DNA from: Limanda limanda
Lineage: Eukaryota; Chordata; Actinopteri; Pleuronectiformes; Pleuronectidae
Assembly (NCBI RefSeq): GCF_963576545.1
Contig: NC_083651.1
Coordinates: forward strand, 23,238,248-23,302,247
Length of the DNA: 64,000 bases
Direction of reading: 5' to 3'
How positions within the stretch are numbered: the first letter of the stretch is position 1; the number at the start of each line of letters is the position of its first letter. The notes beneath the pieces are model-generated. The model saw only the letters and a program-made list of their open reading frames with translations. It was not told the origin of the DNA and ran no database searches. Positions 11,900 through 24,945 of the stretch are shown here, piece after piece. A program made the translations under genes and the position numbers.

Positions 11900-14800
11900 A
11901 GACGTGGTTTGTTTCCAGGCGACCTGCAACACGGAGGCAAACAAACTCCAGCGTGTCTCTGACTCCAGGACGCTGAGGAGAAGCCCCCTTAGCTCACTTT
12001 GATTTCCCCTTCTCATGGTTGAAGATGCAGGGGCCCAAATGTTTGATATGTCTGAAAACAGAGTGAAAAAGAAGAGGTTTTCTTTGGAGTAAATCACACA
12101 GTTTTCAGAGGCCTTCAGAGCTTTTGAAAGCTGTGTGTGTGTGTGTGGGTGTGGAGAAATGATTTATCATGGAGCTTGAGCACATTTAGAGGAAAGTTAC
12201 ATGCTACATGTGAAGTGAAGGGTTAAGCCAACATCACAAACATCAAACCAAGCAGACTTATGGCACAGGATCTTATGTTACATTTACTGAGAAGTCAGAG
12301 GCTTTTACTGCTGTGGACAGCAATCCTTCCCTGTGGACAACACGTTGTGTGAGTTGTGTGAATTAAGAGAGATTGAATTATTGTCTGTTCAAAATCCAGA
12401 AATGTTCTGCTGTCGAGCTTTATTTCAAAACAGTTGGTCCATTGGTATAGACATCAAATGTAAAATACAACACAAGAATATAGAATACAATCATCCCATT
12501 TTCTAAACCCGTAGACTTTTGTTCCAGCAATTCCCAAACAGTTTTGTCTCTGTTAAAACACTCAGTCAGTTATTCTAAAGCTTTGCATTAAATTCCACAG
12601 CAGAGCATTAAAAGGTGGAGACGCTGCTGTAGCCACAGACATGTGGCGTGCACTTCTCCATCTTGGAAACTTGAGAGAAATTCAGAATCCATAACTTTTA
12701 TGACATTTCTTTTTACATGACACCACAAGTGCAGCTATACAGTCTGTAGAGCGCTTCACTTCTAACATCTGTTCTCATCATCATCACCATCACATGTGTT
12801 GTTCCTACAGATCAAACCCAGATTTCATAGTTTGTTTACAACATTTAAGACTTAGTCTGCCATAAAACATGAGGGAAATACTTTTTCAACAACTTGATGC
12901 TTGTAAATTGGTTATATTTGTTTTTAGATCTTGGAGAAAACGTCAGGATTTGTTTTATTCAGTAATTAATGCTTTTGCTGATTTCTTTGTTTTAGTACTT
13001 ATTTAAAATTTTGGTGTCTCTTAAAATGTATCTTAAAAAAGAAGAAGTGAACTGAAGAATCACTTAAGGAGTGAGGATTAGGATCATATTGGCCACATAG
13101 CTCTGCCTCAACCCACCGTCAGTAAACACCTCCAACCCCCTCTGATGAGAGTAACTTGAGCAACCTTCTACTTGAAGTGTGTATGAAGAGTCCCAGGTGT
13201 GCCTGAAAGCCGATCTTAACTTAATTTGGTGACTATCCTGTGCGTGAAACCACATCTTTGCAGAATATGGCACACTCATGTGTTTCTTGTTTTATCCTTT
13301 AGGGCAGATGTTATCTCAAACATGACAATTGACCGAGTGTTAAACATTCATTTTGCTCAAATTCACACCATGCATCAATAACCCAAAGGTTACATGGTGT
13401 GGCTACGCCATACTACTATGTTTTTGTGTGGAATCGCATCAACGCATCTACACTACTCCAGAGTATTGGAGTTGCTAAAAAGGAAAAGTTTTGGTTCCGT
13501 TTTAGTTTGAAAACCGGCGCTGCGTTTTAGTCTGGAAGGGCAGGAACTGAAATGTATGGAAACGAAGATGTAGACTCTCACAACCGTTTGCCGATTTGGT
13601 CGACGGAGCCTTTCTCTGATTCGTCAGGCTCCCAACACATGACCCCCCCCCCCCACCCCCCCCCCCCCCCCCCGCAAGAAAACAACTAGCATCTGCCTCG
13701 GCTGCCAGTGTAGAACGCGACATGGATAATCAGTTAGGAGGGACACGCATGCCTTCTTGTTTACCAGGACTCCCCCAGTGTTCATGAGTGGTCACGTGTT
13801 ATCTTTTCTATTTCCTCAGGTTGTTTCCGAAGCCTGGTTTTATGTGAACTTGACATGTTCATTCAAACAGTCACAGCCTTGCTGCAGGACCCTGATGCTG
13901 TGCAGTACATCAGCCTATAGGTGTTACACAGTCCAAGTAATCATCTGCAGGAACTGGGTCACATGGCGTCAGTGTCTGGAAAACCTCCAGTAGCCTTAAG
14001 TTTCAATGTCTGGAAAGTGTTTATGTGTCCAGGGGGGATTATCGAAAAGATCCCTCCATGATACAAACTTAACTTCTGTGATATGCAAGTCAAGACGTTC
14101 CGCTTGTTTTTACTCTTCTGGTTGTCCAGTTTAAGACTTTTAACACCATATAAAGAAAGAGAGAGAGGAGAGCGCTCTATCTCCGAGTCTTTGCACATTT
14201 CTTGTGACGGCTTGTTTTGTGCTTTGAGGCATTACATACTGGGAGAAGCATGGGGTTCGTTTAAGGTTTGTACATTTTTCAGAGACGTCATTTAGTCAGT
14301 GAGATATATGTGTGTGTTTGGTTTAGTAACTGAAATATAGGGTGAGATTTGTAGCTCTGTCTCTTTGTCCATTTTTCTCCAGACTGGCTGCTGTAAACAT
14401 AGAAAATAATGAATTATTTTCTATCGATACCTCCTGTAATGTTTCTGCCCAAGTGCAAATTTATTCACCTAATCTATGAGTGGTGTCTTCCTTTCATGGC
14501 TTCAAACACCTCCAGACAATTAAGATTATGCAATCTTAATTGCTTCAATAAGTTATCAAGTAAAAATGTCAACTCGATGGACCCGGGAAAACCTTCGCCT
14601 TCCATTCACTTCCAATCTGTGTGAACGAGGAGGCAGAATAAAACATTTGCTTCCTTTAGTGAAAACAAATGGCCTTGTTTAACTTTGGTTTGTCAGTCAG
14701 AAAATAGCAGCATTAAACATAAGGAAGCTGTAGTACAGGGTATGACCGAACTTGTTTTTAATAGATGGAGTTTAGGTCAAAATATAATTGCTTTTGAGAA

Positions 14801-15370
14801 AGAAGGAGAAGGCAACAGCGTGTTTAATGGCTTGTCATTGTCACATGATGTGTATTTCACATCCTAAACCAGTTTAAACAAGGGATCCAGTGCTGACAAA
14901 GATGAAAAAATGATTATTTTCCTCTGCAACACCATGAGCTCATATGTTAGAGCAAAGAGGTTCAACACCAGACGGCTTAGTCAAGCGAATCAAACCATGG
15001 GTAAGATGTGGGGGCAGACGTCTGTGGGTTTATCCTCTGTGGGTCAGGAGAACGATGGCATGCAGAGGTTCAACAGCGGCAGCATGACATTGATCTGTGC
15101 AGTTTATGTTTTCTTTTAAAGATCACGTCAGTTGCACAGTGTGTCTGAGGTTTGTGTTATATAAAAGGATCTTTATGAAGCTCTGGTTTTCACCTTTTAT
15201 CCGATAGTGTTTTCCAAACAGGATCCAGCTCGATAAGTGAAGGAAGGTCACTTCTGAGGAGAGAGACTCCACATGTGTTTCTAGTTACAGAGCTGCAGTG
15301 TCAATGCAACCTGATTATCTGTGTGCATATACAACACAGCTCTCTGTGGTAGTTAACCTCAAGCTAAGGC
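11900..15370. other. intergenic, no gene recognised
   Basis: AT-rich unique-looking DNA upstream of fn1. It holds an interrupted poly-C tract at 13643-13673 and short GT runs near 12131-12150. No exon, RNA gene or intact element was recognised. Confidence 0.5.
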
Positions 15371-15743
15371 TTTCTTTCTTTCTTTCTTTCTTTCTATCTG
15401 TCTGTCTTGCTCTCTTTTTCCTTCCTCATTCCTTCCTCCCTTCATGTATTTCTTCCTTCCTCCCTCCCTTTCTTTCTTTCTTTCTTTCTTTCTTTTTCCT
15501 TCTCATTCTTTCCCCTATTCCTTCCTTCCTTCCTTCCTTCCTTCCTTCCTTCCTTCCTTCCTTCCTTCCTTCCTTCCTTCCTTCCTTCCTTCCTTCCTTC
15601 CTTCCTTCCTTCCTTCCTTCCTTCCTTCCTTCCTTCCTTCCTTCCTTCCTTCCTTCCTTCCTTCCTTCCTTCCTTCCTTCCTTCCTTCCTTCCTTCCTTC
15701 CTTCCTTCCTTCCTTCCTTCCTTCCTTCCTTCCTTCCTTCCTC
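15371..15743. repeat. long polypyrimidine tract, (CTTT)n then (TTCC)n
   Basis: One strand is almost purely C/T for about 370 bases. A (TTTC)n start at 15371-15395 passes through mixed CT sequence into a near-perfect (CCTT)n array of about 220 bases (15520-15742). The mirror symmetry would allow triplex (H-DNA) folding. Long open frames through it in all phases encode only Leu/Pro/Ser/Phe or Lys/Glu/Gly/Arg repeats and are not genes. Confidence 0.97.
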
Positions 15744-18700
15744 CAGATCACACTCCTCAGTATGATGTATTCGTTGAAAGCCGATGTGAGACAGAGGTGA
15801 AGAGGGCATCAGATATCAGTGGCTGACGGCATCTTCACTCCCTGAACCACAGGGTCACTGACAGTATCATGTTTTGGAGTTGACCTTGAATTCAGAGGTG
15901 GAGACGACAGAGCATCAGAGAGTTTGTGGGACAGAGGGACGGTCGACTTCAGGGCCTCGAAGCAGAGGAGTGGAAACGGACATGTGGCATTGCATCATGC
16001 TCCAATGTGAGGTAATCACAGTGCTATTAATTTGATGCACTGAGATAATGACTAACTGAAAGTGCTAACCACTAGATTCAATGCTTCCACTGGGTGGAGG
16101 CCTCTTCCAGTTCTCTGTCTGTCTTTTATTTGCAGGAATGTTTCATACGTTCCGATTCTAAGTTTGTCCAAACACATAAATGTAACTAATAGATATCAGG
16201 AGTAAAATATAAAATAGATCATGAAAAGAAAACCTTCAGAATAGACGTTTAAAAGTGGGATGAAGTTTGGTGTGAGTGGAAGTGCTACTGACCTTCAGAT
16301 TTCTGGCAAAGGGAGATAAAAACAAATTTATAGAAAAGAACCTTCACAGAGATATGTAATTGAATTATTCACACACAAATAGTCTATGAGTGGGAGTCTC
16401 CTGGATAAGCATGGCGTCTCTATTGCTTCATCAATGAAGCACACACACACAGGCTATCTGCAGCCTATGTGTGTGTGTCTGTGTGTCTGTGTGTGTGTCT
16501 ATAGCCATCCTGGCTCTGTCCCTCACAAAATCTGATAACCACATGTATTTAGTTATTCATGGTGTTGAATCATGAATCCGGATCGTTTCGGTCTCTCTAA
16601 CACTGATGTGCTGGTTGTTGATGAACTACGTGGTGCATGTGTTCAAGTAAACATGTCTCATAAACTCTCAGTTAATCACCAAACACAAAGTAAAGTTCTG
16701 TTTCTGCATCGACGTCCACGTCCAGATCGTGATGTCTAAGAATCCAAAAACTTCCCACCTCTAAAAAAGCCAAAGATAAAAACCTAAATGTGTAATTTTT
16801 ACATTTTCTTTTGACTTGTCTAAATCAAGACATGTTTAGGAAGCAATTCATGTTCCACAAATCTCACAATTGACTGATGCATGAGTCCTTCATCCTTTGT
16901 GTCGCTTTACACTAAACCCTAAACTGGAATCACTTGCCTGTGGTTGAACCACGGATGTTCCTGAGTGATGATTGAGACGGAAACCCCACTGAACAGCTAT
17001 TATCTGGTTATTGTGCAGGCTAACTGCCTTCTGTGGGCTTCACATATAAACATACACACATTCTTATGGTTCAATTGGTTTTAAATGGTAATTGGCTATT
17101 AAAAGCAAATCACGCTGGGGGGGGGGGGGGGGGCAAGCTGAGAAGTGCTGCAATTATTTCCAAGTGTGCAACTTGATCTGCAGGCGGGCGGAGGCATGAA
17201 TAATCCTCACAGACTGATGGAGCTGTAATGGAGGGAGGGTCGGGGGGGTCATGAGACTGATTGGAGAGTTGAGAAATTTGGGCAGTTTATGAAGTTTTAT
17301 GCTGATGTGTGGGAATTCTAATGTAATGTGTGATTGCATCAGAATCCTGAGAGTGTACAGGGGTCGCAGCTGTGGAGCCTCCCTACGACCGAAGCTACTC
17401 TCAAATGTTTCTCTCTTTGTCACTTCTGTTTTTCATCTGCTATTCCCTCTTTTCTTTCTTTCTGTTTCTCTCTGTGGTTTGGCCCAGTGTCCCGACCCGG
17501 CATTGAACAATCAGCGATTCCTCAAACGTTACTGTTACATCCCAGATGAGTTCCCCCTTCACTTTCTCTCTTCCACCTCCATTAATCTTTTCCAGACTTT
17601 ATTTATTCTGTATTTTCCTTATTTTAATAAAACTTCTTTCAGTATGACCTCCCCTCATCCCTTCTTAATGTTTTCTTATGTATCTGTGTTTAATGAACTG
17701 TTCTGTCCTTTTATTTATATGCTCTAATTATATCAAGAGCTGCAACAGTCACAACAGGATTGATGGAAAATTGAAGACAGACGTAAACAGTTCTTGGTTC
17801 TTGTTAGTTGTCCGGACAAATGAAGCCAAAGCGTGTTGCTTGCCCCCTGCTGGCTGGCTTTGATAGCGCGGCTTGACAGCCTGGACAGTGGGAGGAGGTG
17901 CACAGTGTGTGTTGTCCATCTTTTTACCACACTACAGTTGTGTGTAGATGTTGTTCTTTTGTCTGTCCTACTGTTGTTTGTGATTGTGTTTGTGTTTCCC
18001 GGTTGTGTAGCGTGTAACACAACATCGCCACTTGTTAACTTCCACTGTGGAGTTTAAGCGCGAATCCCTTCTAGTAAAATCAGAAATTAATTAAACTTTA
18101 TGAGTATTTGAGGATTTTTACGAGCACCAGGCTTTTCCGAGGTTTTATCACTGTGGGGCAGCGTGTGGGAACCTCCATTTGGAAGGAGGAGGAGGAGGAG
18201 GAGCTTATTAAACATTCAGTTGTGCAACGCCTACACCTTTGTCCGCTTGTAGAAGTCTGTGTAGTCATGCATTTAGTTAGTTTCTGTTTTTACTTGTTTT
18301 ACACATCCACCGACAGACAGATTATCATTATCACAACCCCCACCCCCCACCCCCGTGTGCACTTAAAATACAATAAAGATCTCTTACATGCGCCTCACTC
18401 GGAGGAACATATTGAATTACACAAAAATGTAACAAAAACATTTCTGATTTGCCTTCCCTCTGCCCTCCTCCTCCTCCTCCTCCTCTTCCTCCTCCTCCTC
18501 CTCCTTCTCCTCCTCGGGGAGATGAGGTCACAGTCTGAGGGAAAGATGGAGTGATTAGGAGCTCGGACTCCACACTTTTCATGGGTGGATTAGCTCCGGG
18601 TATCTTCAAAAGGCATCTGGGTATTTATAACTGTTCAGAGCTGGTTTGAAGTGACTCGTAAATCAATGTGCAACTGAGAAGTTCAAGTTATCGTCCCACG

Positions 18701-19540
18701 ATTCCTTTTACGCATCGAGAAGTGACGGCTGGAGCAGCTACTGTCGACATTGGTCTCGGGTGTTGAGTTTACAGATCTGGCCTTTTAAATATTTTAAGAT
18801 TAAGTTGCTCACAAGTATTTGACAGCAAAATACATTTGTAGTGAACGGGATTAAATGTGCATTTCATTTGATCTTTACAACTTGTTGAGGGGTATATATG
18901 ATGCAGATCTCATGGATATTTGATACTCATGTCTCCATTCAACCAAACAAATTAAACTGATTACACGACACCCCCCCTGTGAGACCCCAGTCATGACTAT
19001 TTGCTGCAGGAGACTTGTTCTGGGAGCGTGAGAGCAACATGGCCTCTAACCACCTCTGCAACCATTAGGCAGCAGAACGCCACAGATATTGAGTGATTCA
19101 CATTTCCCCAACCAGTCAGTTATTGTGGATAGACGGGGGAACTTCCAAGTGTGTCACGTACACCTCACGCACCACTTCCACTGCTCTTGTGTTGGGAATG
19201 AGCAGCTTTTTGAACGTGTGGAACGTGATATCTGTTGTTTTAAGGCGCCATGTGAGCTCTCTGGGTCTCAGCGGCTGTGGGAACACATGAGTTCATTCAT
19301 TGTTTTAGATCTAAAAATCACGAGCCAAATCGTTGTCAGAAATGGTAACGTGGGGAATTCGCTTTCATTTTCGTAACTTTCTGAAATTGACAGGATTGGC
19401 CCGGGTCAAGATTTAAACTTGTCTCCTTGTTTTTATCACTGTGTTGCCTTCAAGTGCGACACCATGATTGCCTTGTGCTATATGTTTACAATCACATGTT
19501 TTAAAGGCAAGTAATATACATGACACAAATGAGATGATCT
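15744..19540. other. intergenic, no gene recognised
   Basis: Contains a G17 run at 17117-17133, a non-repetitive stretch at 17150-17350 that looks like possible conserved non-coding DNA, a GGA run at 18185-18202, a (CTC)n tract at 18464-18515 and a CTCF-like motif at 17839-17853. No coding exon was recognised. Confidence 0.5.
17839..17853 (-). promoter_or_regulatory. CTCF-like motif
   Basis: The minus strand reads CCAGCAGGGGGCAAG, close to the vertebrate CTCF core CCASYAGRKGGCRS. It lies in the fn1-mreg intergenic interval and is oriented away from the cpo sites. Motif match only. Confidence 0.35.
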
Positions 19541-19700
19541 AGTTACACAACCAGGGCAGCTGCAGCTCAGGAGGTCGAGCAGGTCGTCCACTAACCAGAA
19601 GGCCGGTGGTTTGATCCCCAGTTCTTCCTTGGGCAAGACACTGAACACCAAATTGCCGCTGATGGCTGTGCCGGCAGGGATTTGAGTGATGTATGATAGA
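19540..19700 (+). mobile_element. tRNA-derived SINE-like fragment
   Basis: The segment has a B-box-like GGTTTGATCCC at 19608-19618, a degenerate A-box about 45 bases upstream (GCAGCTCAGGAGGTCGAGC), and then CTTGGGCAAGACACTGAACAC. This layout matches a very common fish repeat family remembered from other genomes. No target-site duplication was identified. Confidence 0.6.
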
Positions 19701-20451
19701 GAAAGCACTTCCTGTCTTACTTTTCTTTTTTGGGTTTCCATATCACAATATCAAATAATGCAAATTTAAGTGTTTTACATACTTATTTGGATCCCTGCCC
19801 AGTCAGAATGTATTTTCTATAATCTATCACAGTTTCCTTATGAGTTATTTGTTATTATATGATTTATATGATTTTAATGCAGCATCTTCTTATCTTCAGT
19901 TTCACTGCTTTCAAAACTTTTCTCCCCTGTGAAAGAATATTTCATGAGAGCTTCCCCCAAATCAAACCATCGATGGTGAAAACCATGAGACCAGACGTCT
20001 GTATCTATTAACATCATAAAATAATACACAGATATAAGCTGCACCAAATTGAAAAGCTCCTCTGTAGACTAAGCATCTGTGTCCTGAAAGCAAACATCCA
20101 GCAAGCTGCCAGTGTTTGGTTGTTCAGTGAGCAAACTGCGGGTTAAACAAACCGAGCGGCCGCAGCGGATCCACTTGGCTCATTCTGGGTTTATATAAAT
20201 GCATCCTGCTTCCTTCTCGCTCTTTTCCTCACTCTGTCTGTCTCTACCTTCCTCAACATGACTTCTCATTTGGTCCTGGTCTCCCCCTCCCCCCCTGTAA
20301 ACAAACACACACATGATGTCATGGCCGCAACATTTGGTTTATCTCTCGGTGACAGAACGTAATGCACTGAGCTGTCGACACTCTCTGGGAGTCTTCGCTG
20401 GAGGGGAGGAAGTTAGAGGATACACGAGGGAGCATAGTGGTGGTGACGGTC

Positions 20452-20453
<2 letters not shown>

Positions 20454-20489
<36 letters not shown>

Positions 20490-20504
20490 TGTGTGTGTGT
20501 GTGT
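20454..20504. repeat. (GT)n microsatellite
   Basis: Dinucleotide repeat of about 50 bases interrupted once by TATG. Confidence 0.95.
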
Positions 20505-21111
20505 TTAGTCAGTACATCTCACAGACATGTGAATTGGGATGTGTCCTATTGGGTCACAATAGTTTTCCCTGGAAAACTGGACGGCTTTGTCCACACAAAA
20601 TATTAAATATGATCTCCGTCAAATAGTCGTGCTTGGTCGTTCACATACACTGGCCGTGTGCGTGCTGGTGTTGGTGGGAAGAAGTATACACTGCAGTCGG
20701 TTGAGAGGAGGGATTTCTTTTCTCAGATCGAACTGCGGCGGAATGTTCAGCAAAGCTTTGGATTCGCAGCTGGTGGTCAAGTCGTGACTGATAAAAACCC
20801 AATCAGTAAATAAATGTGTGGGACTGAGTCAGAGTTTCCAAAAGTCTCAGTTCCCAGACTAACAGAAACCAGCCCAGCAGTGGTTCCAACAGTTTCTGTT
20901 TTAGTGGGCGAACAACTCTGGAGTTATGCATTTCAAACCTAGAACATATTGGTGTGGGCCCATCAGTTATTGGACGCACCTTAACTAACTAATAAAAAAG
21001 TAGATTTACAACACAGCCTCTTAAAGCCATTTTTACACCTTTTCTCTTGTGACATAGTAGGGTACCACTAGGACAAACTTCTATTGGGTCAGGGTTTTAT
21101 ATTTGTGTGTT

Positions 21112-21146
<35 letters not shown>

Positions 21147-22773
21147 ATTAATTGAGAGGAAGTGAACCCAATAGTTTAAAGAATACGTTTGACTTGTCAA
21201 TGTATATTTATGTGAGGAAGTTTTTCACAATTTATTTCAAATATTTCAAAATAATAATTTATAACTGTTGCATAATTGGCTTTTGAGTCATTTTCCATTT
21301 GAACCTGCACTCTACCCGACTGATGACTTCCGAAGAATTGATCATATATTGCACAAGTAGAATTTAAAGGTCAGTTGTCAGATGTTGTGATCTCCACCAT
21401 GCTTCTCTTTGATTGCATTAGTAATATTTAGGGAGAAAACTTATTTTGAAATTCAGGATGATACCAGTCTAGTGATGTTTTCACTTGTTAATGTTCACTT
21501 CTCTTCACGTCAGTATCTGTATGAGGTCGAAAGAAGAATGTTTCCCAGTTTTAATCTGAACCAGGTCCTGTTTTTAGTTTCAGACCCAGACTCTGAAACA
21601 ACATTTTCATAATTTATGTGCACAGGCTGAATTGGTACGGCTCTTTATTATGGGCCATCGCTATATATGGCTGGAGAACATGTTTACATTATGGTCTGGG
21701 ACCATTTGGGTGCAGGTCTGGGAACACACATCAACATTTGGTTTATTTTTTGTGTTGGCTCTCGGTATAATTGTCGACTAGATTTCAGTAACATGCGTTT
21801 CCTGTGTCTAGTTGTTGTGGTAATGATGACGGTCGGACTGGATTGTGAACAGAGTCTTTAAAAGATGCATGAGCCCAGACAATGGCCGCCTGACCCTGCT
21901 GACCCCTGTCTGACCTGGAAATACTTAACATCCTCATTTGCATATTTGTATGTGCAACACAACTAATGCAAGAAATAAGAAAGAAAATACAAAAATAATT
22001 CTGAGTTAGTATAATTTATAGCAGTATACTTCTTAGATATTTCTCCGCTTCTTTTATTCTACTATAGTAAATTAAATGTGAGTACGTCTCAGACTGTTTT
22101 GTCGTGACCATACAAAGATATAAATCTCATGTTCGTTACCAGGGGGGATTTAGATTCTGGTTTCCATGGTTACCCCATAACACTGCCGAGGAATTCCAGA
22201 GTCATGATTTGATTGCAGAATCGACAGCCTCGAGGAGGAAAGGGGGGAGAACGGCAGACTGAATGGATGAATGCGAAGATAAAAAAGTGAAAGAATGAGG
22301 GAGATGGATACAGACCAAGAGAGAAAGGAGAGAAATAAAATGACCGCCGTCGGCACCGTGCACCAAAAAGTGTTTGGTTGAGTCATTACAATATCCTAGA
22401 ATAACGGTTACTAAGCACAGAGGGCATGGAAAGTCGGGAGAGCTGGGAAATGATGACTTCCCTCAAACGTCTGACTCATACACAGGCTTGTTCTAATTAG
22501 AGGTATCTACTGTATAACTAGAGATGGAGATGTTTGGGAGCAGCTGTGTGTGTCTGTGCACGATGCCGAGCAGGATCCTATTTGCATGCACTGTGTGTTT
22601 TCTTTTCTTATTGTGCTAGGCCGAGTTAAGTATCATTATTACGCTGTGTGTTGTACTGCCCCCACGGACGTGGGACCAAAGGTTGAGGAATATCTTCCTT
22701 TCTCACATCTCATGTTTTCCATCCTCCCTCCACAAGGGAAATCACGGAGCTTTTAGCAGTTAGAAGATGACAC

Positions 22774-22825
22774 AACATGATGAGGATCCAACACTGATGA
22801 GGATCCAACATGATGAGGATCCAAG
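22774..22825. repeat. short minisatellite, three GATGAGGATCCAA units
   Basis: Three tandem units of 16-19 bases built on GATGAGGATCCAA, with small length differences between units (an inserted CT in one). Confidence 0.9.
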
Positions 22826-23221
22826 ATGGACTGAAACTTCTTTTGGTTCCACTTTTTTTTTTGGGGCTTCAATCTTCATTTCAGTCATGGAAACTCTTTC
22901 CTTCTTGTTAAATGCATTATTAACGTAAATGGAGATATGTTCATTTGATTCTTCAATGGAGCAGTTGTGGTATTTGTTTTATAATGTTTTTGGCATGTTA
23001 TGATTACATATGTGACTGACTTTATACTAAATCAACAGAGCTGACAGCCAGGCGGCCATTAAAAAGGTTTGCAGTTGGATATTAATACCAGCATTTTTTA
23101 CAGATCTGTATACTGTCTGCCTGGATTCATACCACAAAAGGTAATCAAAAAATTATAGGATATTTGTGTATCCTACAAATTATTCATTATTTATTCATAT
23201 AATAAAAAAGTGCTGCCCGTA

Positions 23222-23335
23222 GATGCACTGTATGAATGTGTGTGTGAATGGCAATAAACCTTACTGTGAAGCTCTAGGAGTGGTCATCAGGACTACAAAA
23301 AGTGCCATATAAATACAGAGCATTTACAATTTTAA
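23222..23335 (+). mobile_element. SINE-like 3' half
   Basis: The run from ATGAATGTGTGTGTGAATGG through GTGGTCATCAGGACTAC to GCCATATAAATACAG corresponds to the 3' portion of the same widespread fish family whose tRNA-like head occurs at 19540. It is a recalled family resemblance, not an alignment. Confidence 0.5.
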
Positions 23336-23843
23336 TAATTCTTTAATCCTATTAAAAATCTATACCAGTATCTCATTGGCATCACTGTCCTGGTTCAGTT
23401 CTTCAGGTCACATTCTTGTTTTTTTCTGTGAAAGGAGTTTAAAGTGAATTTGCAGCTTTGTTTTCTTTCTACTACTTTCTAAATTCTGAGTGTTACATCA
23501 TAACCTGCATGAGTCAGTTTGGTCTGATTGGAAACCAGTGAATGGAAACCGACTGGTAACTGCATACACATGGTTCCAGACGGCTCTATAACAGTATGTA
23601 GACACTGCAGAAGTATTGAAAATGCATCAACTGGACTGTTATGACAGAGAGGAACCAGTGGATGAGGGAGGGGTGGGGGGGGGAGAGAGAGATAGTGTGT
23701 GTTGTGTGTATTAACCAATGAGTGTTTAACTCTAGGAATCCACTGTATAATGCATGTGTGCATGTTTACCTATTGATATGGACATACTTTCATATTGACT
23801 TTGTAACTTCGACCCTAAGTTTCAAATAAGTGGCCCACATCAC

Positions 23844-23850
23844 TCACACA

Positions 23851-23896
<46 letters not shown>
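23844..23896. repeat. (CA)n microsatellite
   Basis: Nearly perfect dinucleotide repeat of about 50 bases. Confidence 0.95.
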
Positions 23897-23897
<1 letters not shown>

Positions 23898-24744
23898 CCA
23901 TGCTCAACCCATAAATGTGGACTTGCATTAATGTATTTCATCAAAGAACAGTAAACTATAAATTAGTTGTCAGCTCAGAAAAACAACATCTAATTGATTG
24001 TGCAGTATCTCTTAAAGTATTCAGTTACTTTAATGGACATCTGGATTTGCCATAAACAATGAAGGGCTGATGGCAGGATGGAAATGTTGAATGAATCCAG
24101 TAATAATTGGACGTATAAATATAATAACAGGTCGTCGTGGTGCTCGAACGGGATTTAACAGTTTGAATTCCTACAGGTCTTTATTGAGGAGGGTGTGTGT
24201 GGGGGGGGGGGGGGTTAAATCTACCACACCATGAAAGTATAAGCATGAAACCATGAAAGTGTGTGTGTGTGCTATGTGTGTGTGTGTGTGATAGAACAGG
24301 TCAAGAGGAGCTTTTGGTTCCTTTCATGTCTCTAAGACGGGCCTTGTGTTATTAGAGGAGCCTCTGTCTCTGTGCTACCTGTCCACTGGAGCAGGGCCGA
24401 TAAATCAGGTCATGTCTTTTGATGCTGTGCAGTGACCTGCCCTCACATATCTGCCCGGCCATCAGAACAGAAGAGGGCCTGTTCCTCTCGGTGAGGGCAG
24501 CCCACTCTTTATTAATCCCTCTTGATGAGAGACAGGAAAATGAGAAGGGTCGAGCACCTCATCATACGTGTGACGATCAAGTGCAGCCACGAAGAGACAT
24601 TTTGAGCCATTGTGGCAACCTATAGGAAGCTATTTACATCCAAAATCACTTGTGTTGTTTTTGTTTTATTTATCTTAATTCAATTTTATTTATGTTTTAT
24701 TCCTGGCCGGGGTCTTGATGTGTGAAATGTGCATGTTCTCTCCC

Positions 24745-24945
24745 TCAGTTCATTGAGGTTGGGTTAATCAGAGAGTGACTGACTGTCGGTGTGAATGTGA
24801 GAGTGGATGTTTGTCTCCCTGAGATACGGCAACCTGTCCACATATTCCCAGATATTCCCAGTGCCAAACTGGGATTGGTTCCAGCCCCCTTGTGACCCTC
24901 GAACGTTAAACGGTGAAGATGATGGATGGACGGATGGTTATTTAT
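24745..24945 (+). mobile_element. SINE-like fragment
   Basis: Contains TGGGATTGGTTCCAGCCCC, then TGTGACCCTCGAACG and a GATGGATGGACGGATGG tail. This matches the remembered 3' part of a common fish repeat that ends in GGATGGATGG. A second decayed copy lies at 37795-37905. Confidence 0.5.

Noticed and set aside
15298..15826. Long open frames of LPSFLPSF and KEGRKEGR repeats
   Set aside because: They are translations of the (TTCC)n tract in every phase, with no start context or partner exon.
20160..20300. TATATAAA followed by an ATG as a possible small gene
   Set aside because: The frame after the ATG is short and uninformative, with no recognisable product or second exon.
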